64,000 nucleotides of DNA from Floccularia luteovirens (lineage: Eukaryota > Basidiomycota > Agaricomycetes > Agaricales > Squamanitaceae), in assembly GCA_009739215.1 (NCBI GenBank), contig VSJF01000002.1, forward strand, positions 2,170,001 to 2,234,000. Direction: 5' to 3'. Below the pieces are notes generated by a model, which had not been told where the DNA came from, ran no database searches, and was given only the letters and a program-made list of their open reading frames with translations. The first letter of the stretch is position 1; every line of letters starts with the position of its first letter. The position numbers were made by a program, and so were the translations under genes. Positions 11,117-22,829 of the stretch are shown one piece after another.

Positions 11117-11797
11117 ATGGCATTAACATTGATCATGTCCACAACTCAACAAAATTTGCCTGTCAACTTCGGGGTCGTCGTCTTTCCAGGATTTCAGGCC
11201 TTGGATGTTTTTGGGCCTCTCGATGCTCTAAACACACTCTCCAGACAATTGCCCCTCCAGCTCTCTGTTATTTCAGCCAGCCTTGATCCTGTATCTACAA
11301 AGACACCATCCTTCAACCCGCATGATTCCAATTTTGGCGAATCCATTTTACCAACTCATACATTCGATAATCCACCTCCCCTGGATGTCTTGATTGTTCC
11401 AGGTGGTCTCGGGGCGAGGTTACCCGAGATTGTCTCCTCGGTATCATTTGTCGCCAAGACATACCCATCGTTGAAGTACCTCATCACAGTATGCACCGGA
11501 TCGGGAATAGCTGCCCGTGCAGGTGTACTTGATGGAAAGAAGGCAACCACTAACAAGAGTAGTTGGCTAGAGACAATAAAATTGGGTCCTAAAGTTAATT
11601 GGATTCCCCGTGCTAGATGGGTTGTTGACGGCAACGTCTATACATCGTCAGGCGTTAGTGCTGGTATCGATGTTACATTTGCATTTATAGCAGACATTTA
11701 TGGTGATGAATTGGCTACCCGAGTCGCCAATATCTTGGAATATGAAAGACATATGGATCCCAACCGAGATCCTTTCGCAGATTTGCACTCGTTATAA
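11117..11797 (+). CDS. DJ-1/PfpI family protein
   Basis: A single-exon gene for a class-I glutamine-amidotransferase-like fold protein. The N terminus reads VNFGVVVFPGFQALDVFGPL, the standard start of the PfpI/isonitrile-hydratase branch. VLIVPGGLGAR and ITVCTGSGIAARAGVLDGKK hold the nucleophile elbow with its cysteine; TNKSSW and VYTSSGVSAGIDVTFAFIAD follow in family order. Two in-frame ATGs, 11117 and 11135, could start it; 11135 (MSTTQQNLPV) lacks the odd short leader. Length about 220-226 residues is normal. Substrate unknown; candidates in this branch include isonitrile hydratase-like and glyoxalase-like activities. Confidence 0.88.
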   Translation: MALTLIMSTTQQNLPVNFGVVVFPGFQALDVFGPLDALNTLSRQLPLQLSVISASLDPVSTKTPSFNPHDSNFGESILPTHTFDNPPPLDVLIVPGGLGARLPEIVSSVSFVAKTYPSLKYLITVCTGSGIAARAGVLDGKKATTNKSSWLETIKLGPKVNWIPRARWVVDGNVYTSSGVSAGIDVTFAFIADIYGDELATRVANILEYERHMDPNRDPFADLHSL

Positions 11798-11948
11798 ATG
11801 TACATACAATTATGTAAATAGCGTCCTTTTATCTGGTAGAATAACGACCAACATTCGTTCACATCACCATTTGGGATCGCACAATGCTACATTACAATTT
11901 AATTCCATGATGTGGGGTATAACTACACAGGTTCGAACTACCCCATTG

Positions 11949-14144
11949 TCAGTCGTCTCGAGTCCTATTCGTACTTCGTGAAAGAGGCCTCTGTCTCTCA
12001 ACCGCCGGTGTCCTATTTCCATTGGAATATCTACCAGACACAGAACCCCAGCCCGTACGAGGTGTTCCGGCTACAGTTGAAGGAGGAATCGGAACCTGAG
12101 TAGCCATTTGTAGTGCTCCACTCCAGTCACTTTGGTTAGCTCTGATATATCGTGTAGGTGGTGTGGTAAGGGTATTCGAGCTCTCTATCCCTGATGACAT
12201 CGCATCATCTTCTGATTCTGTCCCGATAAGTTGAGGGTCAGGGATGACAGGCGCTTCATCTGATCCACCACTAAAAGTGCTCATATCCATATAACCAGGC
12301 ATGCCTCCTGTGTTTTGATAAGAAGGGCCGGCTGCCGAGGTCCCTGGATTATAAGACCCCGTTGGTTCTACATTCGTGAAATTCTTGGGTAAAGCTGTTG
12401 CTTGCGGCCTGGGGCTGAGCCTTGTTTCAGCTTCACGAAGAGTCTGCGTTGAGCCGGTTGAAGGAGGGCCAGACTATGATAGTTATGAGGGTCAGCGGTA
12501 TCGGAGACGTGAGATAGCTTACCGGAGCCTGAATATTGATATCAGGAAGGGTGCCAGTAGACGAGACGCTTTTACGTTGTTTCCTTTGGGATGACGACCT
12601 CTCCGGTTGGATAGAGTCAGACATCATTGAACGTGGGCGTGTATACATCTCTCCTTGGTAATGCTGCTGACCTAAATCAACCCCAGTAGGACGAGGGGTT
12701 GGTAAGTTAAGAGCTTGGTGTGAGGACTGACCACTCTACACGAGGCAAGTCAGCCATTAGTTAGGGAGCCATGTGAGTAAAGTACTTACCAAAGAAGGCC
12801 TGTGCCTTAGTTGGTCCCCCTGTAATGACTGAGGGTTAGGGCTGGTTTGAGCACTGTTAACTTCTTGGATGACACTCATGGGAGTGGGCATGTGTTGAGG
12901 TTCGTGCACCAGGTCAAACTGAGAGAATCCAGTAGACGCTGAGTCAGGTGAGGAGCGGCGACGCGACCTCTGGTATCGCTGAGAAGTGTCGGTATTATGA
13001 TGAGGAACCATAATAGGTTCCTCATTCTCCCGGGTTGAGGTTTGAGAAGGTGACAAAGGCGTGTCTGGATAAGCTGACGGCGGTCTATGGAACTCGTGGG
13101 GCGGCGGGATACGTATGCGGTTGTCGGCGTCTATTTCCGGAATAAAATTATCTGGAGGAATAACAAGATGAATTGTTTGCGGTGAAACTGTTCTAACACT
13201 CGCAGGACGCGTCATTGGAGGTGGGGGGATCATTTGTGGGGCTTCTTCCCTCACGGGTGATGGAATAGGTATTGGAGGAGGAGATGGACGAGTTGGCGTA
13301 GGAGAGGTCCTGAAACGTTCAACTTCAGGAATTGAGCTCGTCTGGAAATTTCTGAGGCCGAAATCCACTGTGCTTGGAGGTCGGGTGGCGTGAATAATTT
13401 CAGTGCTCGACTGCTCTGCACTAGACGTAGCTGAGGCTTCTGATATGCTCTCCCTATTGAATTCCATGGGACGTTCTGCTTCAAGCCGCATTTCCCTTCC
13501 TCTACTCAAGCCTTCTTGTAACCCAAGTCTCCGACCTTCTTCTCTCGCCATTTGTATCATTCTCTCCTCATTCAATTTGCGGATTACCGATCTACCCTTG
13601 GCAGCGTCCTGCTCAGCATGATGACGCTGACTATCGACGACACCAAGGACATCTTGAGCTCTGAATATCTCCTTTTGTGCCGCTTCCAGTTGTATTTTAT
13701 ACAGTCTTGATTTATGAACTTTAATGCATACAGCTACGAGTGAAGTAAATATAATGCTCACTTTAACTCCTCGCTAGTTCTAGCGACATCACGCAGAGCA
13801 ACAATCCGAGCCTCATTCACGGTTCTGAGATGTCCGGCAAGTTCGTTCGATCTTTTCTCTGCGTCAACAGCACGTCTTTCAGACATTTCGACGCGACTTT
13901 TCATCTCTTCAAAAAGGTTTCGTTCCATCATAAGTTGTTCCTTCAATTGGTGGATCAAATCTCTTGATTCCTGTCTATTGAAGTACGATCGATGATTTTC
14001 CCTTGAACTATCGCGATCCTTTGCTCCATTTTTGAGGCTGGAAGAATCAGAGCCTCCACGAGAACTTCGACTTTTAAAGGATGACGGAGAATTCGACTCT
14101 AGATCCCTGGGAGGAGGTATAGGTAAAGGTGGGGAGCTACTCAT
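11949..14144 (-). CDS. Coiled-coil, proline/serine-rich fungal protein of unknown function
   Basis: Not recognised as a named family. ATG 14144 gives a Ser/Pro-rich head (MSSSPPLPIPPPRDLE), then a charged coiled coil: LIHQLKEQLMMERNLFEEMK, RAVDAEKRSNELAGHLRTVN and, in the next exon, LYKIQLEAAQKEIFRAQDVL through the EEGRRLGLQEGLSRGREMR region. The rest is disordered and very rich in Pro and Ser, with IPIPSPVREE and QTIHLVIPPDNFIPEID as the more ordered-looking parts. The last exons, down to stop 11949, contain SSSQRKQRKSVSSTGTLPDI and TPRTGWGSVSGRYSNGNRTP. About 600 residues in at least five exons. Coiled coils followed by a disordered tail suggest a scaffold or cytoskeletal adaptor, which is only inference. 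Confidence 0.7.
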
Positions 14145-14562
14145 GATGATGGTAGAGTGGTATCAGCATAACAGTCTCTCTAGAAGTCATGTTTTTGACA
14201 GAGATTGGGTTCTCAGGGGCGTCTGCATCATCACGACCTGCATGAAACCAACACCTCTGACACAAGTTTTATTACGTCCAGTTTGTCTCAGCGTGGATTG
14301 GTTTATTACTCCACTGATATGTATACGAACATATCCACAAATCTTATTATAATAATAAATTATCATTTCATAGATATAGTCTCTTGTAATGTAATGAAAG
14401 GAATGTAATTCTTCGTTGAAAATCCAAAGTGACATTGTGTGATTCTATGCAATATTAAAATATCTCAGTTCTATCATCTGAATGGTGTATGGATTTTTCC
14501 TTAGTTGAACTTGGTGCGCCATCAGCTTCGATGTGGATCATCACTATGAACAGAACAAGACC
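14145..14562. other. Intergenic, AT-rich, no gene seen
   Basis: 5' flank of the coiled-coil gene and 3' flank of the DUF4436 gene. It contains runs such as TTATTATAATAATAAATTATC near 14341; no coding signal. Confidence 0.5.
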
Positions 14563-15947
14563 CTACAAAGTAAATGTGAGGATCCCTTCCTGTATCCGAA
14601 TTACAAAAACACCTACGGTCAAGATGATAATCGCAAGGCAAGGCAAAATGCCAACGAAATCTGTAAAATTAAATGTTAAACTTGTATAGATACGCGTTGC
14701 AAAGTACACTAACCAACAATAGCACCTAGTGAGCGGAAAAAGTTTTCATAAATATTATCTCGAGATGTGGTGGGGTAACTTACCAAAGCCAGGCGGAGCT
14801 CCTGGCATAGAGCCTCTGACACTGGTAATGGCAAAAATAGTTGCCAGCGGCACTGCGTAAGCTTCTATAGGCTGGCGGTACCCAAACATTTCCTTCACTA
14901 CGGAGCCAAGGAAAATTAAAGTGATAAACCCTACAAAAAATCAGCCAGCTAATATCATCATCAAATAATGTTACGAACAGACTCCGATCACAATAAGATA
15001 TACATAAGCCTTGACTAACGCGCTTCGTTTAAAGGTTATGACGTCGACGATAACACCTTCCAACGAAGGATCCAGATCTGGTTCGACTTCGGCATTGAAT
15101 CCTCTTTTCAACCAAAAAACAAAAGCGTAAGTCCATAAATGCGCTAAAAAGAAATCGAACGTACACAGCTACACCAGTTGTTGAGGTTTTGTACAAATGG
15201 ACAGGATTGTTATTCGTGTCGTTTGCAAACACGGTGATCAGGGAAATATACCTAAAGGAAAGATATTTGTTGGTTCTAAGTAGATTCAAAAGAAACCTAT
15301 AGCACTCACAAGTCTTCTGGATAGTCCTGTAAAGTGTGATCCTTCGAGTCCCCACCTTTCGTGAACATGTTGATAGTTGATTGGAAAGCCGGCAAACTAC
15401 TTTCAGTTAAAAGGTTAGCAACAGGATCCCAAATGAATACTGGATCGGAAGGTTGAGTATTTGTACGGTTGGTTTCAGCGCCGTCTCCGAGCTTGCTTTT
15501 CAAATTTCTAGTGGAGGTTTATCGTGAAAGATCGATATGTAGACGATTGAAGTCACTTACTGATCGAAATATATGTTGACAGTATTACAAGTTGCTGGCA
15601 CTTGAGTTATGGGGATGTCGTCAGAATCTACCCCACCATAGCAACTATCGTCTTCAACCTGCCAGTTCATGACAAAAGTGGACGAAGCTGGATCAACCAG
15701 CAAGAGCTCTGCTGAAAGGGAAAGCTACAAACAGTGATTAAGTGGATGTCACCACCGCCCATGGCATGTTAAGACATACAAATCTCGTCGAATTGTCATG
15801 TATGATGTCCACCGCTGAAAAACTACGAACACGAAGGAACCATCCAATTATAACTCCCACAACAATTGTTATTGCACATGTTATCGCAAAGCAAAGCAGG
15901 CAGATTTTTTGCCTTGACTGGGGAACTCTCCCGTTAGGTTTAGGCAT
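14563..15947 (-). CDS. DUF4436 family membrane protein
   Basis: A membrane protein with one N-terminal and three or more C-terminal helices. ATG 15947 starts MPKPNGRVPQSRQKICLLCF and a first helix (AITCAITIVVGVIIGWFL). The lumenal or outer part includes VDPASSTFVMNWQVEDDSCY, then DYPEDLYISLITVFAND, the DYPxD block of DUF4436. After an exon with VIVDVITFKRSALVKAYVYL the C-terminal half gives EMFGYRQPIEAYAVPLAATI and VRGSMPGAPPGFG, the best family marker (R-x-x-x-PGAPP-x-G), and a last helix GILPCLAIIILTVGVFVI. About 340 residues in at least seven exons. Function of the family is unknown. Confidence 0.75.
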
Positions 15948-17307
15948 TGTTCGGGCAAGGATGAGGTGTGATTTAGTGTCAAATTTGAGAAATGGTACTT
16001 ATATATCCTAGAACCTGAAGGCGGGTAGTACCTTGACCAATTACTGCACTAGCCTTGCTTAGATAAGGCAATGAACCGTGTTTTAAAGCCATTTGAGACA
16101 GGACAATATTTGATCGTCCGGATGGGCGCTGTAAATTGCTGTGATCCTGGATGTGTTTGTGATAAAAATAACACTGTTTGCATGGGAACTGCCAATCCGC
16201 GTTTTGATAGCCACCGTGTATTAGTTGGATATACATTTCCCTAATAGACACGTACGATGACCTTCAGGTATTGTTATTCTTATGGAACGAAACATACTTA
16301 TGCCCGCTTATTCAAGAAAGCTGGTTGAATTGAGAAGAGCTTCAGGGGATCTATGTCACGTGGAGTGTTACCAACCTGGTGGCTATAATCGGCGCCCCAG
16401 TGGGTCCGGTGTTGCTTTAAGTAGTACGAACATGCGCTTTACAATACGGCTCAGAGCAGCAGATACTTACTAGCTGCTGCTGCGATAATAGGTCTGACAC
16501 ATTGCAGTGCCCGTGCAATACTTATGTGTTTAACCTCACAGATTTTCTAAACTGTACATACCATCTTCGAAGAATTGGGCTCATGTTGAGGTTACTGTAT
16601 CACTTCATAACAATATGGTGTCAAGAGATAATCAAAATCAGTCCATCACAGGATTTCCACAATTTATTAATGCGCCCAATTTTTTAGCTGAACCATCCTT
16701 AACTGTGCCATACCATTACCTCACTCTATTGCGTAAAACCAGCACCAGGACTCAAAGAGAAGGTGCTGTGTAAAAGACGGCGAGCTGGTTCTGCTCAGAC
16801 TCGGAGTAGTCCTTGGGACATTCAAGGAGCTCATTGCGTCGTACAGTTGACGGACTCCCGACAAATGATACCTCGAGCATGCAAAACCGATGTGAGTAGA
16901 CACGATGCAACACGAATACAAAAATTGTTCATCTTGAATTCATAAGCAATACATGTGGCCATATTGTTTCGTAAGTATTGCCCAAGATATATTTGTTGTG
17001 TCGTTAACACTGCGTTTGTAATATGTCCGTCTTCCCGATTCAGGCAATTAAATCTATATTCAACAGAACCACTCATATCATGCAATAGGAGTTGTTTGCA
17101 GGCCTCACTTCGAATTCCAATGATGATGCCTCCAAGAGGTAGCTTGGAATCAGATCACCGAGATCACCATTTCCAAAAATGCTTGTTCTGCAGAAAGTCT
17201 GCCCCTTCCACGCTGTTGAGACAGGTGAACTTCAGTCACGCGTTAGAAAATAAGAGAACAATAAACAACAAAACGAGGCTGAGGTGCTGTGAATCGTTTT
17301 TGCCCGG
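15948..17307. other. Intergenic, no gene supported
   Basis: 1.36 kb without a recognisable coding exon. Open frames such as 16955-17353 plus have no family resemblance, and the latter overlaps the small membrane protein gene on the other strand. No terminal repeats or transposase fragments were seen. Confidence 0.45.
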
Positions 17308-17655
17308 CTATGATGGGGCTATTACTGCTGGTGTGGGTGGGGAGAGATACTGAAGGCTCGGTAGTTCTGGATACACTTCTGAAGTCTCAGCTTCAGGGTC
17401 TGAAATCTTCTTCCTCTTAACCATCCGCCATCTAGCTACCAATAAGAGAACAAGAAGTGAAACGACTCCAACGACTGTCAATCAGTGAGTTAGATGAAAA
17501 AATTATCAATTTAAGTGGGACTAACTAGCTAAAACCACTCCGATAAATGGGAACTTTGAGGGTCCTCGGATACTTTCGGACTGGCTAACATTTGCTCGTG
17601 AAAAAAGAGGGAAGGTGATATAGGGATTCCTCAACACATCGACGAGGGGTGGCAT
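17308..17655 (-). CDS. Small single-pass membrane protein, unknown
   Basis: A two-exon gene of about 99 residues. ATG 17655 gives MPPLVDVLRNPYITFPLFSR, then a short polar stretch and the helix FIGVVLAIVGVVSLLVLLLV, which is split by an intron (donor GTTAGT, acceptor GACAG, phase 1). After the helix come RWRMVKRKK (stop-transfer, cytosolic side by the positive-inside rule) and an acidic, Pro-rich tail ending at 17308. The intact splice phase and the charge pattern support a real gene; there is no signal peptide and no family match that I recognise. Confidence 0.5.
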
Positions 17656-18060
17656 GATCTTGGTAGAATTGTTCGTAAAGATGCAACAAGTATTAAAGGT
17701 CTAAGGCAGACTGAAGCACATGCGTCTCAGTGCAGAGGCGGTGGTGCCAGATAATGAAAATCAACCGCCTTCGATTGTTCATGAACTACTTATATAAACG
17801 TTTCAGTTTGTCATGTATCTATATCTGGTGAGATAAATTTCACCGATGTAGCACTATTATCTCCAATAATAAATTCTTTTCGTTGGTTGATGCATTGAAC
17901 CTGCATCAAGAGCTTTGTTATGCTGCGGGTTGTGAGTAAAATTTGTGGCCGCCTTCTGACCAAATTCACATACTTAGATGCGATTCGACAGAAATACAAC
18001 CGTCAATGATGAAGAAGCACCTTAAGAGAAGCCTTCGTATCATACAAGTATTGGTGGCAT
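17656..18060. other. Intergenic, no gene seen
   Basis: 5' flank of the small membrane protein gene and 3' flank of the permease. No coding signal. Confidence 0.5.
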
Positions 18061-20315
18061 TTATACAAACCAGTAATACAATCTCCATAAAATGGCAGCC
18101 TTCCCTTTTTGCCGGTGATTACGGCGCTCGTCATCAAGTTTATCAGCCTCCTCTTCTACATATTCATCTCTGTATAAATCCACTGTTTCAGTATCTACGA
18201 GGTCTCCTCGCCAAAGTTTTCGTCTTTCATGCTGGGTAGTAGTCGTCAGTGGACCAGAGGATCTAGATCGGCTATGATTTCGGGATAAAATTGTTGAATG
18301 GTCGGCTCTCTTGATGACCAACCATGCAATGTACATCACGATCATGACTGGTATTTCGAATATAAAAAGAGAGGAAGTCTACGACGGTAAACTTGGGTAT
18401 GACGGAAGACCACCCTTGTACTTTTGGGATTACATCAAAACGTGCATAAAATAAAAATATCAGAAGGATTTAAATACTCACTGATAATAATGAGAGTAAC
18501 GGCGATAACCTGGTATCAAACGATGAATATGACGCAATTGCAGGAATAAAACCAACTCACAACGAAGGGAGGCCCCCATGGCCACGTCCATGCAGCGCAG
18601 TATTTCAATTCATCGAGAGAACGCCCTTGTTTGATCCAGGCTTTACGAAACCTCCAACTTGATAAGCCAATAGAAAGCCAAGCGATCTATGGGCAGGAGC
18701 TGGTAAGAATAAATGCATTCTCGAAGAAAACTGGTCTAACCTGATTCGACACTCCGACTATATTTTGCAACCAACCCCATAAGGCGCCACTCCCGATGTA
18801 ACTGCTTCCGAAACATAAAGCACTAACACTACTCGTCAAAAATAGAGCTGGAAGAGGTATTCCGTTAGAGGTGGTCCAAGAAAACAAGCGCGGGGCTTGA
18901 CGGGGGGATGTGACGGACAACCCTTTTGATAGAATTTAGAAGGGGCCAAGTAGTGTACTGAAAACATACCATACAAAACCCGAGTACCTGCGAATAAGGC
19001 ATGATTTCCGGCGGAGAGAACGGAGGTAAGGATGACAGTGTTCATAAATGAGGCAGCCCCGGCTAAGGTATACATTAGTTATGTATGTAGTACAATTTAG
19101 GAAAGAGCATACTTGAGCCTAACTCTTTGAAAACGATGGTGAAAGGAGAAGTTGTTGTACTTCTGTTTGACAGATTTGGGTAATCCCAAGGAACTAGAAC
19201 TGGGTTAGAAGGGACTAACTAAGAGTTTAGGTTTACATTACCATTCAATCCGATTAGCAAGATAGTTATTGCGTAAAAGATTAAAATGCTGTTATAATAT
19301 GCCGTCAATTCAGGTGAACATTCTGCACAGTAAATGGTTACGTGCCGCCAAAATACAAGCTTCACCACTCTTGGCATATTCCGTGATGGATTTTTGGTTT
19401 CACCAGCAGTTATACCCAAGCTCTCCGTTCCACCGACTAGACCCGAAAACTCAATGAGTGTCCTGAATATATAGTATGTGGCGGGTATGGGACATACACG
19501 CGAAACTAGCAGTGACGAAGACTCTGGCAAATCCACCAAATCCACCGACAAAAGGTGCGCCAGGTATCCTCCAATTACTTCCACCAATGTATCGATGTTC
19601 TGGATTAACGCCGACATTAACTAGTATCCCCACGATGATGAAGACCACTATTGTAATGACTTTCAAGGATGATAACCAGTACTCTGGAAAAATTGCAAAT
19701 GTTCAATATTCTATGATGAGACATAAAGTTATGAAATTAACCTAGTTCTCCATAAGCCCTGACGTGAGTGGCATTGATACTGACAAGGAAAACCCAGAAT
19801 ACGAGACTTATTGCCCAGGGATGCCAAGGTGTCCAATACTGAAGTACAAGTTGAGCTGCAGTAAGATCTGAAGCTACAGAGACCGCATCGTTAAACCAGT
19901 AATTCCAGGAAAGAGCAAAGCCGTATGACGGAGAGAAAAATCGGGTTGTGTATGCATTGAAAGACCCTGCTACCGGATATTGCGTCGCCATTTCACCTAA
20001 CAGCAATAATGTAATATAGACAATGAACCCAATGAGAAGGTAACATATGAGCATGCTTGCCGGTCCTCCTTGAGCGAGTGAACGCCCAGTACCCAGAAAC
20101 AAGCCGGTGCCTATGGTGCCAGCGATGGCGATCATCTGCACTTGCCGGGCAGAAAGACCACGATGGAGTCCAGGTTGGCTTTTCTGAATTGTGGGTGAAG
20201 TTTCAGTTTCATGTTCTGGAGAAGACTGGGGTTCTGGGCCATGAATACTCTCCACGGAACCATAGTTAGGTATAGGATGGGAGTGCCTGGGTTTTACTTT
20301 GTTGATGTCGGTCAT
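18061..20315 (-). CDS. Amino-acid permease (AAT/YAT family, APC superfamily)
   Basis: A plasma-membrane amino-acid/proton symporter of about 550 residues. ATG 20315 starts a hydrophilic N tail, then GLSARQVQMIAIAGTIGTGL and FLGTGRSLAQGGPASMLICY, the first-helix GTIGTGLF substrate motif of fungal permeases. Helix 2-3 wording LLGEMATQYPVAGSFNAYTT and RFFSPSYGFALSWNYWFNDA is typical. Later exons give GTESLGITAGETKNPSRNMP (helix 6 and conserved ETKNP), ASFMNTVILTSVLSAGNHAL and ALCFGSSYIGSGALWGWLQN. The C tail ends KAAILWRLYYWFV. At least eight exons, all minus strand. Substrate range cannot be read from sequence. Confidence 0.9.
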
Positions 20316-20728
20316 ACCGCCTTAGTGCCTCAAATCGGTGTACAGCTCATATGCAAATGGCGAGGAATAGAGCGGGCCAGCAGAAATGTCAAAGAAGTCG
20401 TGAGTGTAAATTTTACACTATAAAGCTGGGCGAAGGCGTCATTGAGATGATTGACAAATAATGGATGGTGTCATGCGCAACGTGCTCAGTGCTCTAGTTC
20501 TATACAAATAACGCTCCATCCTTCTACCAAGCGAGACGTGTAAGTAGTACTACATTAAGCTAATATAACAATGTCCATATGGTATTTTTCGAAGGATAAG
20601 ATCCGGGTTAAAAAATTGTGGATAAATTTTTCTGTATGGTAACACAGTATATCAAAATTCGACAGAACCAAGCCCATTATACAAAGAAAGGGAAAAGGTA
20701 TAGTGACAATGGGAAACTATTGTGTATA
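20316..20728. other. Intergenic, no gene seen
   Basis: Promoter side of the permease gene and 3' flank of the guanylyltransferase gene. No coding signal. Confidence 0.5.
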
Positions 20729-22457
20729 TCAAAGAAGTTTTTTCCAGCCATTATCGCGGCATTTTGAGACAAGACGTTTGACCTCCTGAGACCGCGCGCG
20801 AGTAGTCACAAGCAAGGTATCTGGCATATCAACGATTACCAGGTCATCAACTCCTAGACAAGCAATCAAGCGGCCCGACGATGGCACAACAATACCACCT
20901 GCAACCTGTTCTGTAAGGACTGTTGTGCGAGATGTGAGCGAAAGAGTTGAGTATTCAGAATTATGTGAGCTCACCTAAGTTGGGATCACCAAGAACACGA
21001 GGCTGGTTAGCTTCTGCTGGCAAGAGTTCGGCTAGTGAGGAGAAATCCCCAACATCATCCCAACCTATCTTGACATGAGGAGCGATGTCAGCGGAAAATT
21101 TGAAAAAAAGCTAACCAAACGTTGCAGGAACTACAGCGACACGACCTGACATAGCTGCTGGCTCCGCCACGGCATGATCAATGGCAACCTTTTCGAGGGT
21201 CGGCCATACCTCATGGAGGACAGTTTGCCGAGCTGTCTCATCATCCCATACAGCGGCAATCTTTTGCAAGCCCTCATAGATCTCGGGTTTGTACTCCTCA
21301 AGCAATTGGAGTAAGAATTGAGCTCTTGTGACGAACATTCCTGCATTCCAGCGGTAAGTACCTGTGGAGAGATAATGTGCAGCAGTGCGCGCATCGGGCT
21401 TCTCTTTGAAGTTGCTGACCAGGCGAGCGTTTGGCGCTTTGCTTAATTCAAGTTTATCTCCTAGCCTCACATAACCAAAGCCAGTTGAGGGGTGTGATGG
21501 TGCAATACCAATTGTTACAAGGTAATCGTGTCTCGCAACCTCAACCGCCTCTGCAACAGCAGAAAGGAATGCATCGTCACCTGATATCATGTGATCCGCA
21601 GCAAAAGATCCAATCACGGCGTCAGGATCGCGTCTAGCAATAATAGCTGCGGCAAGACCAATAGCGGCCATTGATTCCTTAGGACCAGGTTCGCAGAAAA
21701 GGTTATCAGGAAGGAGGTCAGGAATTTGTTCACGAATGCCTCGAACATGTCCAGGACCTGCTACCACAGTGGTACGGGCTGGGGAGGTTAAGGGCAGAAG
21801 ACGGTCCCATGTTGCTTGGATTAGAGAACGTCCTTTCAAGGTAACATCAAGAAGGAATTTGGGATGTTGTTCACGAGACAGTGGCCAAAGGCGGGTTCCA
21901 GCACCACCTGCAGGGATGACGACGTAGAATCCAGGAATGTCCCGTGTTTCAAATTGGACGTGAGTTGAGGCGTGGTCTCCAAGGGGAGACGGCCTGTAGG
22001 GCGGGTCTGGCACCGTAGCAAGAGGCGGGATTGCATGATTAAGAAATGGCGACATTTTGGCCCTAAGCTGCGGGCTTGGGGGTGCTGGGGTCAAGAAGCC
22101 CGGAGTGCCATTACGGGAAGTGTAGAAGTTGTACTATAAGGGTCAATTCAGTATTTTTATATGGAGGGAGGTCATAATTTGACAGTACCTGTAAACCTTC
22201 CCGGATCTGTCTTTCAAGGTTCGCATTTGCAAGGCGAAGTTCTGCGCACTCTTGTCTGAGCTCAGAAACATCCTTGCTCTGTGTAGAGAAGGATGATCAA
22301 TATGATTAATTTACTGATGGTGAACAATTCCGGGTGTACACACAGATTTTTGGACAACATGCATAATCTGTTGAAACATGGTTTCCACGGAAGGTGCATT
22401 CTTGTGAAGAGCAGGCTGTTCAGCAGCCCGTAGAGGACCGAGGCCAGAGGACGACAT
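20729..22457 (-). CDS. Mannose-1-phosphate guanylyltransferase, bacterial ManC-type, with a coiled-coil N-terminal extension
   Basis: Predicted to make GDP-mannose from mannose-1-phosphate and GTP. The catalytic part begins GFYVVIPAGGAGTRLWPLSR, the nucleotide-binding signature, then EQHPKFLLDV. SFAADHMI holds the metal-binding Asp, TGFGYVRLGDKLEL and FKEKPDARTAAHYLSTG follow, YRWNAGMFV is the sugar-binding N-A-G-M-F motif, and FGWDDVGDFSSL closes the core. The wording RRDPDAVIGSFAADH and WDDVGDF is that of actinobacterial enzymes, not of the fungal Psa1/Mpg1 type. The N terminus (from ATG 22457) adds a predicted coiled coil, SELRQECAELRLANANLERQ, not usual in bacterial ManC. At least five exons with fungal-style introns. 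About 490 residues. Horizontal origin is inferred, not proven. Confidence 0.85.
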
Positions 22458-22829
22458 GGATGTGAGAGATAGAAATGTAAGGATGAATGTGATTTGGGGG
22501 ATTTCAGAATATATCACACTGCCTTGGTTATGAAGTTCTCACATCGGCCATTCCCGACTGATTGAAGGTATAGCCATCATCCTCATTACAAGTGCTCATA
22601 CTGCAAGTATTCTATTCTCAGCTGTTCAAAAGATTCTCCCTCACCGCGCCTCAACTTTTCAGGCATGGACCCCTATACCACCCTGCAGGCAAGCGTCTTA
22701 GTTCTTGTCTAGATTCTTGCTATCGGCATGGATTGCGGGCGAGTTAATTTTCACCAATCCACGGAGTGCGCGCAAGCGGATAATTCTGACAAACGTGTCA
22801 CTAATAGTAACCTCATGTGCATGACGGAT
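22458..22829. other. Intergenic, no gene seen
   Basis: 5' flank of the guanylyltransferase gene and 3' flank of the PAXX-like gene. No coding signal. Confidence 0.5.

Noticed and set aside
16955..17353. 132-codon plus-strand frame
   Set aside because: Low-complexity composition with many Cys and Arg, no family, and it overlaps the better supported small membrane protein gene.
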